Assembly (NCBI RefSeq): GCF_905475465.1
Contig: NC_062238.1
Location: 6,924,501-6,988,500, forward strand
Length of the DNA: 64,000 nucleotides
DNA from: Pieris napi
Lineage: Eukaryota; Arthropoda; Insecta; Lepidoptera; Pieridae
Reading direction: 5' to 3'
Position 1 is the stretch's first letter. Each line of letters starts with the position of its first letter. Under the pieces are notes generated by a model that worked only from the letters and a program-made list of their open reading frames with translations, did no database searches and had not been told where the DNA came from. Of the stretch, positions 33,435 through 46,265 are shown piece by piece. Position numbers and translations under genes: made by a program.

Positions 33435-36400
33435 TACATACAAACAGGTGAAGCTAATATAAAGCGTGTAAAAAACTGTTTGGTTTAAATCATCATCAGG
33501 CCCCCTATGGGCCTTAGCTTCCGCAAGTATCTTTCGCCATTGCAATATGTCTCGTGCTTCTTGCGTTCAATTACTAACAACTTTGTGGTCTTTGGTCTAT
33601 CCCAACAACCGGGTCTACTGTGAATGTGTTCATCAAGGACTTTGGGGTTCTATCGTCCGCCATAAGTGCACAAGTCCCAGTCTGCCTGTTGCATTTTCTC
33701 AATTCAATAATGGTGTCGTCAAGAATGTTATTAAGTTCTTCATACACCAAACAGAGCCAAAATAATGAATATTCAAAACAATTATTATTATACTGTTAAT
33801 TTAGAATGTGTCTCATTTTACACCGAATTGATTTGCTAAAATTTTAAAATTCGCATGTGCAAGAAATAATAGCGAGCTCGAAAGACCTTGTTCTCTGGTC
33901 CTATACGGGGCTATGGGCTCGACTGACCTTCCCAACTCGACTAACCCCTACTCCCTATTTTAAACATACATATACATATAATCACTAAGAGCGAAAATGT
34001 TTGTTAAATTAACAACATTTAAAGAGTGCCCAGAATCCAAATGAAACGCGAAAGATAATATATATAAAGCAATAGAAACTTTAGACATCGTAAAATATAT
34101 ACGGAACCCATAAGTGTTCATTTAATGATTCACTACGCTTTTACTGTTTTCAATGATTTAACGGTCACGTCTCGAATCACGCCTCACGCCTTAAACGTGC
34201 GTTATATCATATGCGAAGAGAAGAAAACTGTCATAAGCGGCAATTACTGTTCACATAGTTAAACTATACTATGATTTTTCCTTCCGTAGAATTTTGACAT
34301 TTCATAAGTATTGCTACTAAAAAGTTCTCCACCGAAACAGGGACAAATTTGACCCATTTGAGGGCAATAAAAAATAAAATGCTACGTCTTTTTATGTTAT
34401 ACCTACAAAAAGGTGACCTAATACAAAAATAACAAATAATTCAATATCACGAACAATATATCGAATTAACTTTAATTACTTTATTTTATTCTTTAGCTGG
34501 CGTCACTGCCTACTAATTCCAGGTTTAGTAAACCTTTAAAAAAAATAAAATGTTATCTTTACTTGTGCGTTTTTTACTGTTTGTTATAAAAAGGGACGTA
34601 ATTATCACTTGCCGTAAAACCACTTTTAATGTGAAGCACCGCACTTAATAAAATGGTTACATTCACTAACAAATAAAATGTATCTATAGACGCAAATGTT
34701 CAGACCCGTATTGAAACTGAAAACTGTGCCCGGCCAAAAAGGTTCATAATGTCTGACATGTCAAAAAATGATAGCAGTGAGAATTCTACGGAATTAAAAA
34801 TCAGAGTTCACATATCTACAATATGAGTTTTGTAGTTTATGGCCTGACCATTAATGACCACTGTGAGTTTGAATTTTGAATATTATTTTGTATTTAGGAT
34901 ATGTAAGGGCATGCCCTCGCTATTTAAATAAACTTAATAGCCAATAAGGACCCTTTGGTAATGGTATTTAATTATTACTTATAGAGTAACTATGAAAATA
35001 TCTAAGCTTTTAAAATAATTGAAGTTCATTAATTTCTTCTATAAATCTTTGTCTACTGTCTATTGTTCTGTAATAATTGTGATTAACCTTTCACATAGTA
35101 TCGGCATTACGCATAAAATGTTCAGTTTCCCCATAAAATTATCAAGTCATACTCATAAAAGTCCAAGTTCGTCAAGTAAATTTATCTTTAATACATTTCG
35201 ATAGGGTTTTACGAGTTTATTTAATTGTCTTAGATTACGAAAAAGGTTACATTATATTTTAACTTATTTTATAGAATGATTATATTATGATAATAATTTG
35301 ACATAATGTAACATTTCCTTTCTAAAGAAACGTCTATAGGGAACGTTACGTTTTCACTAAATATTATATAAGGATGGATGATTCGTAGCCTTACGAGAAT
35401 ACTCTATGACCTAAGCGTCTATGATTGTCTATGGAATGTAGAATTTCACATTTAGAAACGCCAAACGCCAACGTGACAAAAATCGAATTTCGAATATTTA
35501 AAATAATTTAAATACGGAACATTATAATTTGGGACAATAAAATTGACGGGCCGATAACATAAAATTAAAGTCTACCACGCAAACGGTGTATCATTTCTTT
35601 CTTAACAATGGCACATTACTTAAGATTAATTTCATCTTGACAAATGGATCGATTAAGGACTTTCGAATTTCACCTTTGTGTCAAATACGGTAAATATAGG
35701 AATGATCTTTATCAAATATTTATTCGCTGGACTTACAGTTACGCGATATATTTTACTCAATGACATATAAGGAAAACATATTCAGTTTAAACGAATATCG
35801 TGCGTGTAACTTAAGTTAATCTAACTAGGTAGGAAGTAATTAAATCCGTTATTTTATTGAATTAGTTCGCATTTAAAAGAAATGGCGTTTAATGTAAAAG
35901 AATTTAAAATGATTTCGATGACCGCTTTTTTGTTTATTTTCAGGTTGTCGTTGGACTTTAAAATATTTGTAAGACGAAAAACCTTATTGACAGCATTTGC
36001 CTGCACTGGGGTGGGATGATAAAATATGCAATAATTATGGCTAAATAAAATAATTTACTCTATAATTTTTGCCAATATGCTTATTTGTGTTTCTCACGTT
36101 TTTCCATACATAAATGAAATCCTCTCGAGATTCTAGAGTCAAGAATACCATCAACCATATTCCATTTCCATATGCGGAAGATGGTCATAATTTTTCGCAC
36201 AATCATATTTAAACTGTATTTAAAAATGGTTAATCAGTAACATAAAACCTATGATCGGAAGTAATTCAAAAAAAAAACTGTCTCTTTAGTTTCTATATGT
36301 ATTTGAGTTACGTCTGACATTAACTTTCTGCTGTTAAGATATTTTAACTCTACCCTTATTGCTTCTGGGGCTCGACAAAAAGGCCACCCACTACTGCCAA

Positions 36401-37164
36401 AAGGAATTTGTATGATAATGGCCACGTGAAAAAGTGTGAGTGTAAGCTAATGGGCTACCATTTCCCCTCACCCACAAAAAAGCAACGCACACAAATTAGT
36501 GCATCACGGCTGTCAAAAAATCATTTTGTCTCAAGTTCCTTTTTGTATTTTATTTATGCTTTGAAACATATGTTAAAACGAGGAGAATCAAACACTTATG
36601 AATTATGTTAGAAATAAGAAACTATTAAAAACTAAAACTATTAACTGTCAACGTCAAGTGTCACAGAGTAAAAATAATTTTACTGTGGACTTTATCTTTT
36701 ATACATAGAAAAATCTTATGAATGTTGTCCATAATAAATACAAAATGCATATTTTCGTTATTTCTCTTACTAAATCCATCCATGACAACAACTGATCACT
36801 CACGAGAGACTTATATTGTGTGTAGATAAAATATTAAAACGAATGAAATGTTAATTAAGTAATAAAACTAATGATGATTTTACAGTTTCTAATAAGAGTT
36901 GGAGAGTGCTTCACTAAATTGCCTTGCAAGTGAAGACTGCCGTAAAAATTATAACTGGTGTACGCGTTTTATGGATTTTAACATGAGTTAATCTCATTTT
37001 AAATGAAACGGACTGCAAGATACATCGCATAGAAAGTGTGTAATGTATTTAATAACCGTCTTTCTTATTTCTTCACTATAAACCTTAATTGGTTATAATC
37101 ACATTATTTTTCAATGCAACATAAAAGTACCAGTATTAATAGTGAAATAGGTAGATTAATACCT
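33435..37164. other. Non-coding stretch
   Basis: 33480-33770 is richer in GC (CCCCTATGGGCCTTAGCTTC) and reads like a decayed coding repeat, but no family could be recognised. The remainder is AT-rich without exon or RNA signals, apart from the paired repeats near 34.3 and 34.8 kb. Confidence 0.4.
34752..34807 (+). repeat. Repeat shared with 27.5 kb, possible TIR with 34.28 kb
   Basis: CAAAAAATGATAGCAGTGAG then TTCTACGGAATTAAAAATCA. The segment at 34271-34305 (TGATTTTTCCTTCCGTAGAA) is its partial inverse, so the two may be the ends of one 540-bp element. Confidence 0.5.
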
Positions 37165-37167
37165 TAA

Positions 37168-37322
37168 AATGAGAACTATCAAAGAGGAAATCCGGAGACT
37201 GGCTGCTAAATACAAAGAGCGGTTAAGCTGTCACCCGAATGAACTTGCTCGCTAACTCACCATTAGACAGTATGTGAGTCTAAAACGTCACCATATTCTA
37301 GAGCTAGAAGACCGGCAGTAGA
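37168..37322 (+). pseudogene. Jockey-like LINE ORF2 C-terminal fragment
   Basis: Reads MRTIKEEIRRLAAKYKERL, CHPNELA, then in another frame YVSLKRHHILEL. It matches the end of jockey-type ORF2 and the copy at 55.4 kb (RTVKKEIKTWSMKYRKRLE). An in-frame stop after NELAR and a frameshift show it is dead. Confidence 0.75.
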
Positions 37323-37440
37323 AGACCTTCCAATGGGAAGTCACTCCACATGACAGCACCACAGAAAAAATTTGCTCATAGCCTTGGGGCTGATTGCAAA
37401 TAACCGCAGAGAAAAAAAAAAGGTATATTAATACTAAGCC

Positions 37441-37640
37441 ATTGGCGCTACTAAAAGGACCTCAGATTGCATCTGTATCGGTGTCTGGCACATGTCGTTG
37501 ATATTTGGCTTTGAGACATGCCAGTTTCCTTACGATGTTTACCTTCACCGTAGGAACTAGTGCTAACAGAAAGATTCCGTTGGTGCACAGCCGTCAATCG
37601 AATGACCTCAGGGATGAGGGTCTCTCGATACAGCCACTGA
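37441..37640 (-). repeat. SINE family B copy
   Basis: The minus strand has GATGAGG/CCTGAGGTCATTCG near its head, GGTGCACAGCCG variants and CATCGTAAGGAAACTGGC. The tRNA-like head is diverged. It abuts SINE family A at 37.73 kb. Confidence 0.65.
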
Positions 37641-37724
37641 CCAGAGAGCAGTGTGCTCTTGATTACTTTTGTTTTTTTTTTAGTCAATGTCTTTTGTTTT
37701 TTATTACTATTCTGTTTATATTGA

Positions 37725-37984
37725 CTTTTTTTTTAAAGACAATTCACACCAATTGACCTAGTCCCATGCTAAGCTGGTAAAGCTTGTGTTATGTGTACTA
37801 TGCAACGTATACATACATATTATTATAGATAGATAGATGTAAATACATATTTACATTTAAACACCCAAGACCTAAGCACAACACCAAATGCTCATCACAT
37901 CTATGTTCGTCTCAGCCGGGGATCGAACCCGGGACCCATGGATTCGCAGTCAGGAGTACTAACCACTAGACCAATGAGTCGTCA
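37725..37984 (-). repeat. SINE family A, copy 1
   Basis: tRNA-derived head on the minus strand: GACTCATTGGTCTAGTGGTT (A box) and CCGGGTTCGATCCCCGGCTG (B box). The body has GATGAGCATTTGGTGTTGTG and ends CTAGGTCAATTGGTGTGAAT before an A run. Confidence 0.85.
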
Positions 37985-38117
37985 AATTACTATGACAATT
38001 GTACATTTTATTAACCTACCGTGTTGTACTGGGTATCGTTATCGTTAATTATAATAACTGATTATTTTTCTTCTAATCACTATAAAGTTATATGATATTA
38101 ATAACATTACATTTAGT

Positions 38118-38300
38118 TATTTGGTACATACGAGTATAAAGGACTTTGTCTCAAACACAATAAGAAAATGTTTGTTTAATATTCAAATTTGTTACAGGAA
38201 CACTGTGTATGTAGAATTGCATCCATAACTATTCCTACGCCAGAAGAACCTAAAAGATTCAGGGATATACGAATTTTGATGAAATCGCTGAGTTAATTAA
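38118..38300. repeat. Diverged duplication, copy 1
   Basis: Matches 39452-39630 in direct orientation: ACAGGAACAC, AGAATTGCAT, AACTATTCC, GATGAAATCGCTGAGTTAAT. A 32-codon open frame after TTGTTACAG is not kept in the second copy, so coding is unlikely. Confidence 0.55.
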
Positions 38301-39451
38301 GTTGAAACACTCCCTTAATGCCAAGTTCGTGAATGGGCAAAATCATTAAAGAATTCATTAACTCCGACTGAATGATCTTGTTAGGATTACAGTAGCCGCA
38401 CGAAGTGCCGGTTTAACGTGATACAATGTAGAGAAGGTCGCTTTCAACGAAAGAGTGGTAGGATAAGACTTAGCGCTAGGCATGACTCCCTTATGTCAAA
38501 AACATAGAGGGTTCGATGTCAACAATGAGCCCGGAATATCAGGCGAAATATTGTCCGGCTCATAAGGTATAAAACCTTTTGACTAAAGAAAAATTATTTA
38601 TAAAACAACTAAGATATGAGTCACTACATATTCTGGTGTAGTTGCGAGACTTTACCTTCAAGTTGCCTAATTATTGAAACAAAAGATTTACACTTCTATA
38701 GGATTAGCGCTGTAATTGTTCCACCTATGTCAATTGTCTTTTTTGTACTAATGTACATAAAATGACAATCGTTCCGCTGGCGCAGCCACCCAAAGTGAGC
38801 CTTGGCCTTCAAAACTAGAGAACGCCAACAACAATCGCGTGCTACCGCTTGCTATTCGGGCAATTGGAGCAGCCCAATAGTTTGTTGTATTTTACCTAAC
38901 GCCACGTTCTATAAAGGCATTCCTAATGGAACCCATCATTGATCTGAATGAACTGACATTTGATGCCATCATTTGGAAAAGGGTGGCTTGATGCATCTTG
39001 ATGCAGCTTGGTGGATCCTTGATCCATCGTGTTAGGCATACCACTTATGGTATCCTGAATGTGTTGATTACGAATAACACGCATATCTTAAAACGTTGGT
39101 ATGCTGTCTATGCCCAACTATAGGAGTTCTTTTGTTTCTTTTTCATTTTGTTTACTAACCAATACTAACATAACAACTAAGACCGAAGTATCATTACATC
39201 CATATGTTTTAATAATTAAAACTACATATGGATGTAATCTGAAATAAAATAGTTATTATTATTATCTAACATTCAACACTATTAATAAAATCTTGATATT
39301 CCTAGTGATACGAAAATCCTTCCTCAAAATAGTTTGAACGGTAAGATGTTCATTTAGAAAAGAATTATCGGTAGAATTTTAAATCGCTACGGAAATTATT
39401 AGCAAACCTTTCACTAATCATGTAATTATTATGCTAAATAATTCACAATTG
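38301..39451. other. Non-coding stretch with GC-richer segments
   Basis: 38400-38570 and 38770-39050 are GC-richer (CCGCTGGCGCAGCCACCCAA) and look like old repeat sequence, not identified. GATGCATCTTGATGCAGCTT is a local duplication near 38992. Confidence 0.35.
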
Positions 39452-39630
39452 CGTTATTTAGTCCATATAAAGGTTACCTTCGCTCAAAAATTAAAATAAA
39501 AAGTTTAACATTCGAATTTAATACAGGAACACACGGTGTATATAGAATCGCAATAGATAACTATTTCAAGGTCCAGAGGACCTAAACGATTTGGAAATAT
39601 AGGCATTTTGATAAAATCGCTGAGTTTATT
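39452..39630. repeat. Diverged duplication, copy 2
   Basis: Direct partner of 38118-38300: ACAGGAACACACGGTGTATA and GATAAAATCGCTGAGTTTAT. Confidence 0.55.
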
Positions 39631-40086
39631 ACAAAAGAAATGGTCGGTTGCTTTTAATTATAATTCTTCAACAACTTCTTTACAAATAAAATTGTTGCCA
39701 GCGAAACCAGACAGGAGCTAATCTCAAAACACCTACCAGCTTGTATTTAAATCGAAAGCTATTAACTCATTAGATAACCTAATTCTTCAACTCACCAGTC
39801 TACCATCCATCACCAGGCTTCGTGTTCAGGAATCAGCGTATCTCAAAGCTATTAAATAGACGTAGTGGTCCATTATTTTAATAAAAAATAAAAAATATAT
39901 TACTCATGTGTTTGTTTAGGAACCCTTTTATAAGTAAAATAATACCCGTGTCAGGGTTCCCAGCTCTTCCATAAAAAAAATTATATATATCTATATATTT
40001 TTAAATTACAATTTCGGTTTTAATTTAAACTCTTTACAACGAATTCTTTTCCAAATTTTTAAGAGCATACGCGACGCGAAACATGC

Positions 40087-40146
40087 ATGAGTGAGTGTGT
40101 GGGTGAGTGGATGAGCGAGTGTGTGGGTGAGTGGATGAGTGAGTGT
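40087..40146. repeat. 24-bp minisatellite
   Basis: GAGTGTGTGGGTGAGTGGAT GAG(C/T) repeated twice, followed by a third GAGTGT start. Confidence 0.75.
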
Positions 40147-41399
40147 AATGTGTATGAATGTACGTGTTAGGTCCTTTAACCGCTTTTTTTTTAATTTTGG
40201 GCGGAGAACGGGAAGATTTTAAGCAGCCTGTTTAAGTTATTGTCGATATAGTCTGCGTCTGGCGAAGTGAATCCTCTGTCTCACTGACGACTAAATAACT
40301 TTTTCATTTTAGAAGCAGCTTAATTAAAATATGTTAATTACTTGAAAAATACATTTTAACATTAGAGTCGTATTCAGAGTAGTTGTTAACGGTTTCTGCT
40401 GTTTTATACCTACTTTATTAGTAGAACTGGATGTTAATTTAATAAAAGATATCATGACAACTTGTCAACAACAAGTGGGAAGACAAATTTTTTACCCATA
40501 TTATAAGTAGACCCTTGTGCTAAATTAAATATTGACAGTTCAGGTCTATTAAACAAGAAGTCTGGAATAAAATTGTTACATGGTTATTGATAAATTTTGG
40601 TAAAAAACAATAGAATAGGATCAACCTCCTACGAAGTCTTATCAATATTATTGCAAACCAAAATTGTATTTATATTAAAATGTTATTACTAATATCGTAT
40701 TGTGTTTTATCAACGTGGTGTGGAAGTCTCGCAGTAACTGCCGTGAAGCATGAACTTCGAGTAATAAATTTGCATTTATATTCGTTTTATTCGAAAAAAG
40801 AAGCCTAAAACAAAATGTTTAAAAGGCGCCGCTATCATAATATGCATATTAAATTATGCATACCCAACAAAATTCTAATACCAATTATATGAAGTTATCA
40901 ATCACCCAAGCAACACTTAAAATTCATGTATTCATATCAAACATCTTATAATTGCCTTTCTGAGACGAAGATTTACGTGAAATGGCACTGCGCAGCTTCT
41001 AGTACTATTAATCAAATAATACAAGGCTATCTATTAGGAATCACATTAAACAAACCACTAAATGTTGGCATGTTATTGGAAAATGCGTTTCCTGTATTGT
41101 AATTATCAGTGTTTGGTTATCACGCTTTCTCTTTCTCGCTAGGGCCAAACGAATGAAATAGATGTCACTCTTACGACAAAGGTGCAACTAGAGTAGCAGT
41201 ATGTAACCTCTTTGGATATACATGTGCTCTGTTGCTTTGGGAAGTACGAAATAATTGTAGTCCATATTTGATATTGAAATACAAGACGATCCTCACACAC
41301 ATTATTACTTATTTTATTCTGCATTTATTTTATTAATTATTTTGCTTGTGCCAGAAGGATACTTCTTTATACTGTGGACTGTGGATACCCAAAATACAC

Positions 41400-41548
41400 G
41401 AACGTCAAAGTCAGCGTCTATAAAGACGCGCGTAAGAATGACGGAGAGTTTATTGCCAGTTCTTCTCTTCCGTTCTACGCCCTTGATTTGAGAGTTCTTT
41501 CGTTCATAAGTGTACATGGTGACCTATATGAATAAATGATTTTGGTTT
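41400..41548 (+). repeat. LINE 3'-UTR fragment (AGTTCTTCTCGTCC family)
   Basis: GAGTTTATTGCCAGTTCTTC, CTACGCCCTTGATTTGAGAG and a tail at GAATAAATGATTTTGG. The same family as 26.46 kb. Confidence 0.65.
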
Positions 41549-42988
41549 TTTTAAATTAATAAACAGATTGAAGACATTTTGAAAGTTTTATTCTTACAAA
41601 ATGCGTTCAATCTGCAGCATTCAAGCATTCATTATCGTCATAAAATTATAAGCAATGCACAATAGGTAATTCTTTTGTCAGCGACAGATTATTACAGTTA
41701 GGCACGTAATATTCCCTTTGATTGAGTTTCATTAATAATTACTTACTAAATAAAATAACATTTCAATACTCTAGAAACTCTTTTAGTCACGACTACGATG
41801 GAAAAAGAGTGGTCTTTAAGTTGCTTTCTAAAAAGCTTGCTCGGCAGAGCTTTCAGACAATCTGAATATAATATAAATAACTTAAACGTGATGACTACGT
41901 GATGTTAATAGTTTAACAGGCTCTTGTTTTACTTAAATAATGTTGTCACAGGAATTATACATGTTTTCATTGATATAAATTTTAAATAAACGTTACAGTT
42001 CTTATCCAAGTAGGTAAAGTTTTCTGTGATAAACAATATTTTTATTCAGAAAATTAAGACAAATTTATGGGAAAAACTAATTATCCAACGGCAGCTTTCG
42101 AGTTGTTACCCTTTAAGATTTTCTATTGTGTGTGGGTTGGGTTGCCCTATCAATTAACTGCGCCTGGCGACCAGCATGGAGAATTAGCTTGACAACTGGC
42201 AACTAATGCTAATGTCCGCAAGAAAACACGCAACAATGTTGGATTTAAAACATGTACTCTTTAAATAGCTAAGTATTTTTTTTTATTACATATGACGGCC
42301 TACACAAAGAAGATTCAATACAATTTACATTTTTAATTTCACACTGAACAGAAATCTCTATCTATATTACCAATAATTCTGGAAATTCCTCTAGAATTTA
42401 AACCAAAGAGTACGAAATCCAGAAAACTATTAAATCTCTTATATCAGAGAAGCAGGTGAAGCGAGTCACTATGAATTTGCAATTCTTAACTTAAGGGTAA
42501 AGTCAGCTATTATAACGATAATTCTCACTTATTAAGTATATGATCCCTTCAATATGTCCAATAAACACTCTAAAGTATTATTTTAAAAGGTTAAAAAAAG
42601 GTTCATATGAAGTAAATCTCACGATATTTCAATTATCGTATCCGATGCCCGTCTTCAAGCCACGCCTTTATGACGTGTCACTATAAATATTGTTGCCAGG
42701 TCACTAACCGGCCTTTGCACGGCCTTCGATAGGGTTGCCCGCTTTACGCTACTATAAAATTTTTATTTTATATTTTAAGATAATCGCGCGTGGCCCATAG
42801 TTTTATTTTATAATAATTAAATGCCATTTATCAGGACTTCATAAATTTTTTAATAACTTCATTATTGCTATGTTATGTGTTAACAAACCAGATTTCTTCT
42901 TTTATCAAATTACTTACAAACACTAAAAGAAATAGACAATAGAAAGCAAGATGCGTTGGTCTCGATCAATGAATGTGATCAATGAGTG
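41549..42988. other. Non-coding AT-rich stretch
   Basis: No exon or complete repeat recognised. 42120-42230 is GC-richer without an identifiable product. Confidence 0.4.
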
Positions 42989-43023
42989 ATATAGTTCAAT
43001 GATCAATGATCAATGAACTATAT
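42989..43023. repeat. 35-bp palindrome built on ATGATCA
   Basis: ATATAGTTCAATGATC...ATGAACTATAT: arms pair almost fully and the centre holds the repeated ATGATCA motif. Confidence 0.7.
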
Positions 43024-43790
43024 TCAATAGATAAAATTCACCATCAGCTTACTCGTAAAAATAATAGGATTACGTGCCTAGTACCATAAATTAACAAAAA
43101 AAAACGATCTAACTCCACCGAGACATGATGCAGTGTTTATAAATACACATATCAGCGGCTAGTTACAAAAAGCAAAAAGTCTTAGAATATTTTTATCCCA
43201 GGAATAAAAGGCTAGTTTGAAGCGAGTTGTGATAAAAAGATTTTAAACTTAAGGATAGCTACTCGTAGTAACATTAATAGTTGTAGACGTATCTTCGATT
43301 ACTATCTTATAAGTAATTTGCTTGTTTAGTTTTAAAGACCCGGCATGGCATGAAAATCGCTCTGTTACATTGCTTTTTTCTCGACTATTGGCGGGGCTAG
43401 CGGCCAGCTTTCTGTTATTGATATTATGCGATCGCATCAGCACTATGTAGTAACTTTATCATTATACTGAATTAACCAGTGGCTCTACAACCCTTTAGGA
43501 TACCGGACCAGAGTTTCACATATCCGATTTTTCTATTTGTCTAATAGATAAAAAACACACATAAAAATTAGTTATACATTATACATTTTGGAGCCAGCAG
43601 GCATCGCATAGAGACAATGGCAAGCGGCCGGATAGAATGTCTTTTTTCCCTTGGAGGATGGGACGTTCTTTGGGAGGCTACTCTTGGACACGATACAAAT
43701 TTTTTAATTTTCTAATTTCTTGTAGGTTAACAATATTCTTTATACTGCATGTTTGTGTTTTGCAAATAAAACAACGTATATTTATTATAA

Positions 43791-44199
43791 ACTAGATGAC
43801 CCCGTGAACTTTGTTTCACCAACATATTATATTTGTGTCAAAATTTTTAAAACAGACCAAAGAGGTCAGCCCATGAAGGCCAGCAGACTACATACTAATA
43901 CTATGAAACACATATTTTTGAAAGAATCTACAAATACAAATATGTAAATGACAACCAAGTAACAATTTTTAATTTCTAAAAAGACGTCCAATTCCCCATC
44001 TAAGAACAGTTTGTATTGGGAAATTCAATTGTCGTTTTTAGTATTTTTCTTAAATTATTATTTACGTTTCCCATCGTTTAAACCTTCCCTGATCTTCCAC
44101 AAATATTTTAAGATCATAATTAGCCAAATCGGTAAAGCCGTTCTCGAGTTTTAGCGAGACTAACGAACAGCAATTCATTTTTATATATACGTATATAGA
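43791..44199. mobile_element. Degenerate CTAGATGA-type LINE/repeat
   Basis: Starts ACTAGATGACCCCGTGAACT and ends GTTCTCGAGTTTTAGCGAGA, CTAACGAACAGCAATTC, then TATATATACGTATATAGAT. The tail of short AT repeats suggests an RTE-like LINE 3' end; this assignment is tentative. Confidence 0.45.
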
Positions 44200-44814
44200 T
44201 TATTGACGTCCGTTTCCCTTACATCAAACTCTGCAGGGTTAATTATCTATCTTCAGTTATGATAAGAAACATTTATTGGTTAATGTGAAAAATAGAAAAA
44301 CGTAATTTATTATAGAAACACAATTCTTTTAATTGTACACAAATTAGATCGTATTTGCAATCTATATCACTTTCATCTATCAATACCAGATATTACGAAA
44401 GTGAAAACGACCAATAAAAAGGTGTAAAACGTTGAAAAGCATTAGAATCGTCTCGGGCGGTCCCCTGAGGCTGACCGGCGTCACAATTAAGTTAACTTTT
44501 TCATACACTTTTTCATTCACCAACAATATATCGTACACTTTTTTAATTGAAGAAAGTGACCATCATTATGTAGGAACATTTTTTTGCTTTAAGTTTAAAA
44601 TAGGTTGCGTGTTCTACAAAATAATTGCTGGACAGTAATTAGAATACCCGTCGCCCACGGCGTTTGAGTTTACCCGTTTTATGTGAGAACTTAGATATAG
44701 CATATTGTTTCGCGAAAATAAAACAAGGCGACATACAATTACCTATTGAAATCAAATACTTGTTTCAAACCTGCTTACTGTAGCTACAGAAGTATTTACT
44801 TTTTATTTGTATAC

Positions 44815-45006
44815 TAGCGAACTGTGGAATTGACTCCCGGGGGGGTCTTCCCTCAGAGATACGACATCCAAATGTTTAAAAAGCGAGTCTACTCCTCCCT
44901 CAAAGGCTGGCAACGCACCCACTAAAAATGGGTGTCTATGGGCTGCGTAGACTGCCCTTTTTGGTCGTCCCGCAAGCTCGTTTGTCCCCCTATTATATAA
45001 AAAAAA
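44815..45006 (+). pseudogene. LINE ORF2 C-terminus, divergent subfamily
   Basis: Reads ELWN-stop-LPGGVFPQRYDI then FKKRVYSSLKGWQRTH and ends CCCCCTATTATATAAAAAAA. It is the WN.LP...FK family, a variant shared in reverse with 52.66 kb. Confidence 0.75.
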
Positions 45007-45836
45007 TGTATAGACGTAAAAAATATGTTTATGTAACTAACTAACCTTAACAATCAAAAACATTTTTTTTATATTCTTAATCCTAATATTAATAGCTCCA
45101 AGCCAAGATTTGTATACATTAAATTCTGTTAACTTTCATAGACAGTAATTGCAAAAGATTTCTTAACAATCATTACACTAATACCACCCATGCACAGTTT
45201 AAAGGTAACCTAGATATTTTCTATCTATTATCCATGCATATTTATCATTATTTATTTAAAGATGGCGAGAGAAATAAATGCTGTAAATCCAAAGCAGCAC
45301 CACCGCATTGTATTAGAAAGTGAAAATCTATATTCACATTTCAAGATAATAAATCTTTAATATGAGAAAACAGTATAATACAATGTAACAGATTGTAGGG
45401 GCGTAAGACTCCATTGTTGAGGCGACTTCTAAGTGATTTACGTCGCATTCCGCGCGACATCTCTATGCTTACAAACACTCGTAAATCTATGAAAATCAAT
45501 ATATGTATGTGTTATTAAATAGGAAATTGATTTCTGATGTACCGGTGTATTCATCGTATTAATAGCTAATACGTTTTGTAAGTTAATTATAAACTTTACA
45601 ACGTTGTTCATTTTAGAATAAACAAAATAACTATTCAAACGGCCACATAGAATGCAGTTCATTTGTTATCATTCAGTTATAGCAATTTTACAAGTGTTTA
45701 TTTATAAGTAATGTTACAGCTATTATAAAAGAAAACAATTAGACAATATACAAAGCCAAAAAATATTACATAGATAAACAAAATATATGACAGAAAACAT
45801 AAGTAAGTACAAAAATAACAGAACTGAAATTTACCA

Positions 45837-46074
45837 TTTTTTTTTTAAGACAATTCACACCAATTGACCTAGTCCCATGCTAAGCTCACCAGCAGACATA
45901 TAGCACACATACATATTATAGATAGATAGACATATAAATACATATTTAAACACCCAAGACCTAAGCACAACACCAAATGCTCATCACATCGATGTTCGTC
46001 TCAGCCGGGGATCGAACCCGGGACCCATGCATTCGCAGTCAGGGGTACTAACCACTAGACCAATGAGTTGTCGA
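45837..46074 (-). repeat. SINE family A, copy 2
   Basis: Same A and B boxes as copy 1 on the minus strand (CATTGGTCTAGTGGTTAGTA; GGGTTCGATCCCCGGCTGAG) with a complete 3' A run at 45837-45847. Confidence 0.85.
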
Positions 46075-46081
46075 AATTGTC

Positions 46082-46265
46082 GTCGTTAAACAAACAACAA
46101 TTAATACTTAATATTTCAACGAAAAAACTAAATTGTTACTGCTAAACAAAGTCAAAGTCTGCCTGTTTAAATATTTCCTCACATCCTCTTTGGTGAGATG
46201 GAAAATATCAACATTCTGATAATTAGTGTCATAGTTAGATAAAACCCGAAACATTGGCAAATTAT
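46082..46265 (-). repeat. Repeat with conserved peptide, copy 2 (open frame)
   Basis: About 50 codons remain open: NLPMFRVLSNYDTNYQ, then NVDIFHLTKEDVRKYLNRQ, ending in TAA. It is homologous to 2044-2220. I do not recognise the protein; it could be the C-terminus of a retroelement or host protein. Only a few bases separate it from SINE copy 2. Confidence 0.6.

Noticed and set aside
33547..33765. 72-residue frame in a GC-richer block
   Set aside because: No recognisable domain; probably an old repeat read in an arbitrary frame.
35943..35967. 25-base plus-strand microexon after TTTGTTTATTTTCAG with donor GTAAGA
   Set aside because: Too short, no partner exon in phase was found.
37725..37984. 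Functional tRNA gene at the SINE A head
   Set aside because: A and B boxes match, but the acceptor stem and anticodon arm do not fold as a normal tRNA and the unit continues into the SINE body with copies elsewhere.
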